From Brachyhypopomus gauderio (Eukaryota > Chordata > Actinopteri > Gymnotiformes > Hypopomidae), in assembly GCF_052324685.1 (NCBI RefSeq), contig NC_135214.1, positions 30,050,206 through 30,114,205 on the forward strand: a stretch of 64,000 bases of DNA. Reading direction: 5' to 3'. Numbering within the stretch: the stretch's first letter is position 1; each line of letters begins with the position of its first letter. The notes beneath the pieces are model-generated. The model was given only the letters and a program-made list of their open reading frames with translations. It searched no databases and was not told the origin of the DNA. Shown here piece by piece: positions 63,399-64,000 of this stretch. The translations under genes and the position numbers were made by a program.

Positions 63399-64000
63399 GT
63401 AAGTATGTGAGGACACTGTGCATGTGTGTGTGTTTGCCTGAAGAGGAGCCTGCATTTAAGCCCCATTTGCACTTCAGACGCTGGACACGCCAGTCTCCAC
63501 ACGCATGCTTCTTCCCTCACTGTAATTTTGGTCTTATGCAAATAAGAATTAGCTTTGCACATGCAGAAATCTTCACATTTTGATTCGTGATAACAGTGCT
63601 TTGTCCAATGACATATCTGTTTTTTTGGATCATTGTCTGGTAACTAAAGGATCAACTGCTCATCAGTATTAACAAGTTTCTCCTTATTTATGAGAATTTA
63701 TTTTGACTTTGTGGATTTATGTGTGCACGTAATGCACACATAAAGTACAAGTTCATTTCGATAGGAAATGAAATTCCTCCATATATTAATGTAATTATCA
63801 AAGCTTTCTGAACTTATCAAAAGGATTTTATTTGTTTTGCAATAGTAAAACTAAGCTGGATGTTAACCACTAGATTAAAGTTCCCCAACTTTAACTGCAG
63901 TTTGGAGATATTAGTAATACTTCAGGAGTGGAAGCTTTGATAGTTTTTGTCACCCCTGGATATTAATCAAGACTTTTATGACCCCAGCCAGTGGTTTGCA

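Overview
The window reads as vertebrate nuclear DNA from a teleost fish. Protein-coding genes are split by GT-AG introns. (CA)n/(GT)n microsatellites are very abundant, a GCTAACGTTA-type repeat typical of fish is present, and a tRNA-derived SINE, L2-type LINE fragments and a hAT-type element are of the kinds common in ray-finned fish. The SINE type suggests an otophysan (characin or catfish group), but that is only a guess.

Layout. (1) 229-9167, + strand: mapk14 (p38-alpha MAP kinase), exons 2 to the stop, with exon 1 upstream of the window. It keeps both mutually exclusive exon-9 variants. (2) 11043-21048, +: complete srpk1 (SR-protein kinase 1), 16 coding exons and about 642 residues. (3) 22231-23993, -: lhfpl5, the tetraspan subunit of the hair-cell mechanotransduction complex, tail-to-tail with srpk1. 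(4) 25498-27018, +: complete clps (colipase), head-to-head with lhfpl5. (5) 28249-39431: no gene I can name, but the minus strand holds phase-compatible, protein-like exons that suggest one or two uncharacterised genes (35678-39431 and 29455-32672) and one extra terminal exon. (6) 41716 to beyond the window end, +: cpne5 (copine-5), first five coding exons, covering most of the C2A domain. Its 11.3-kb first intron holds a predicted antisense two-exon gene for an 80-residue single-pass membrane protein (51696-52215), plus a degenerate L2 LINE. A second L2 fragment with recognisable reverse-transcriptase motifs lies in intron 3, and a hAT-like element with target-site duplications lies in intron 4.

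The order mapk14-srpk1-lhfpl5-clps, followed by cpne5, matches human chromosome 6p21. The main differences are that mapk14 is inverted relative to srpk1 and that slc26a8 is absent between them. The genes do not form a functional unit. They are a conserved syntenic block containing a stress kinase, a splicing-factor kinase, an inner-ear channel subunit, a pancreatic lipase cofactor and a Ca2+-dependent lipid-binding protein. Exon boundaries were read by eye from splice sites, reading-frame phase and remembered family sequences. No alignment or database search was run.
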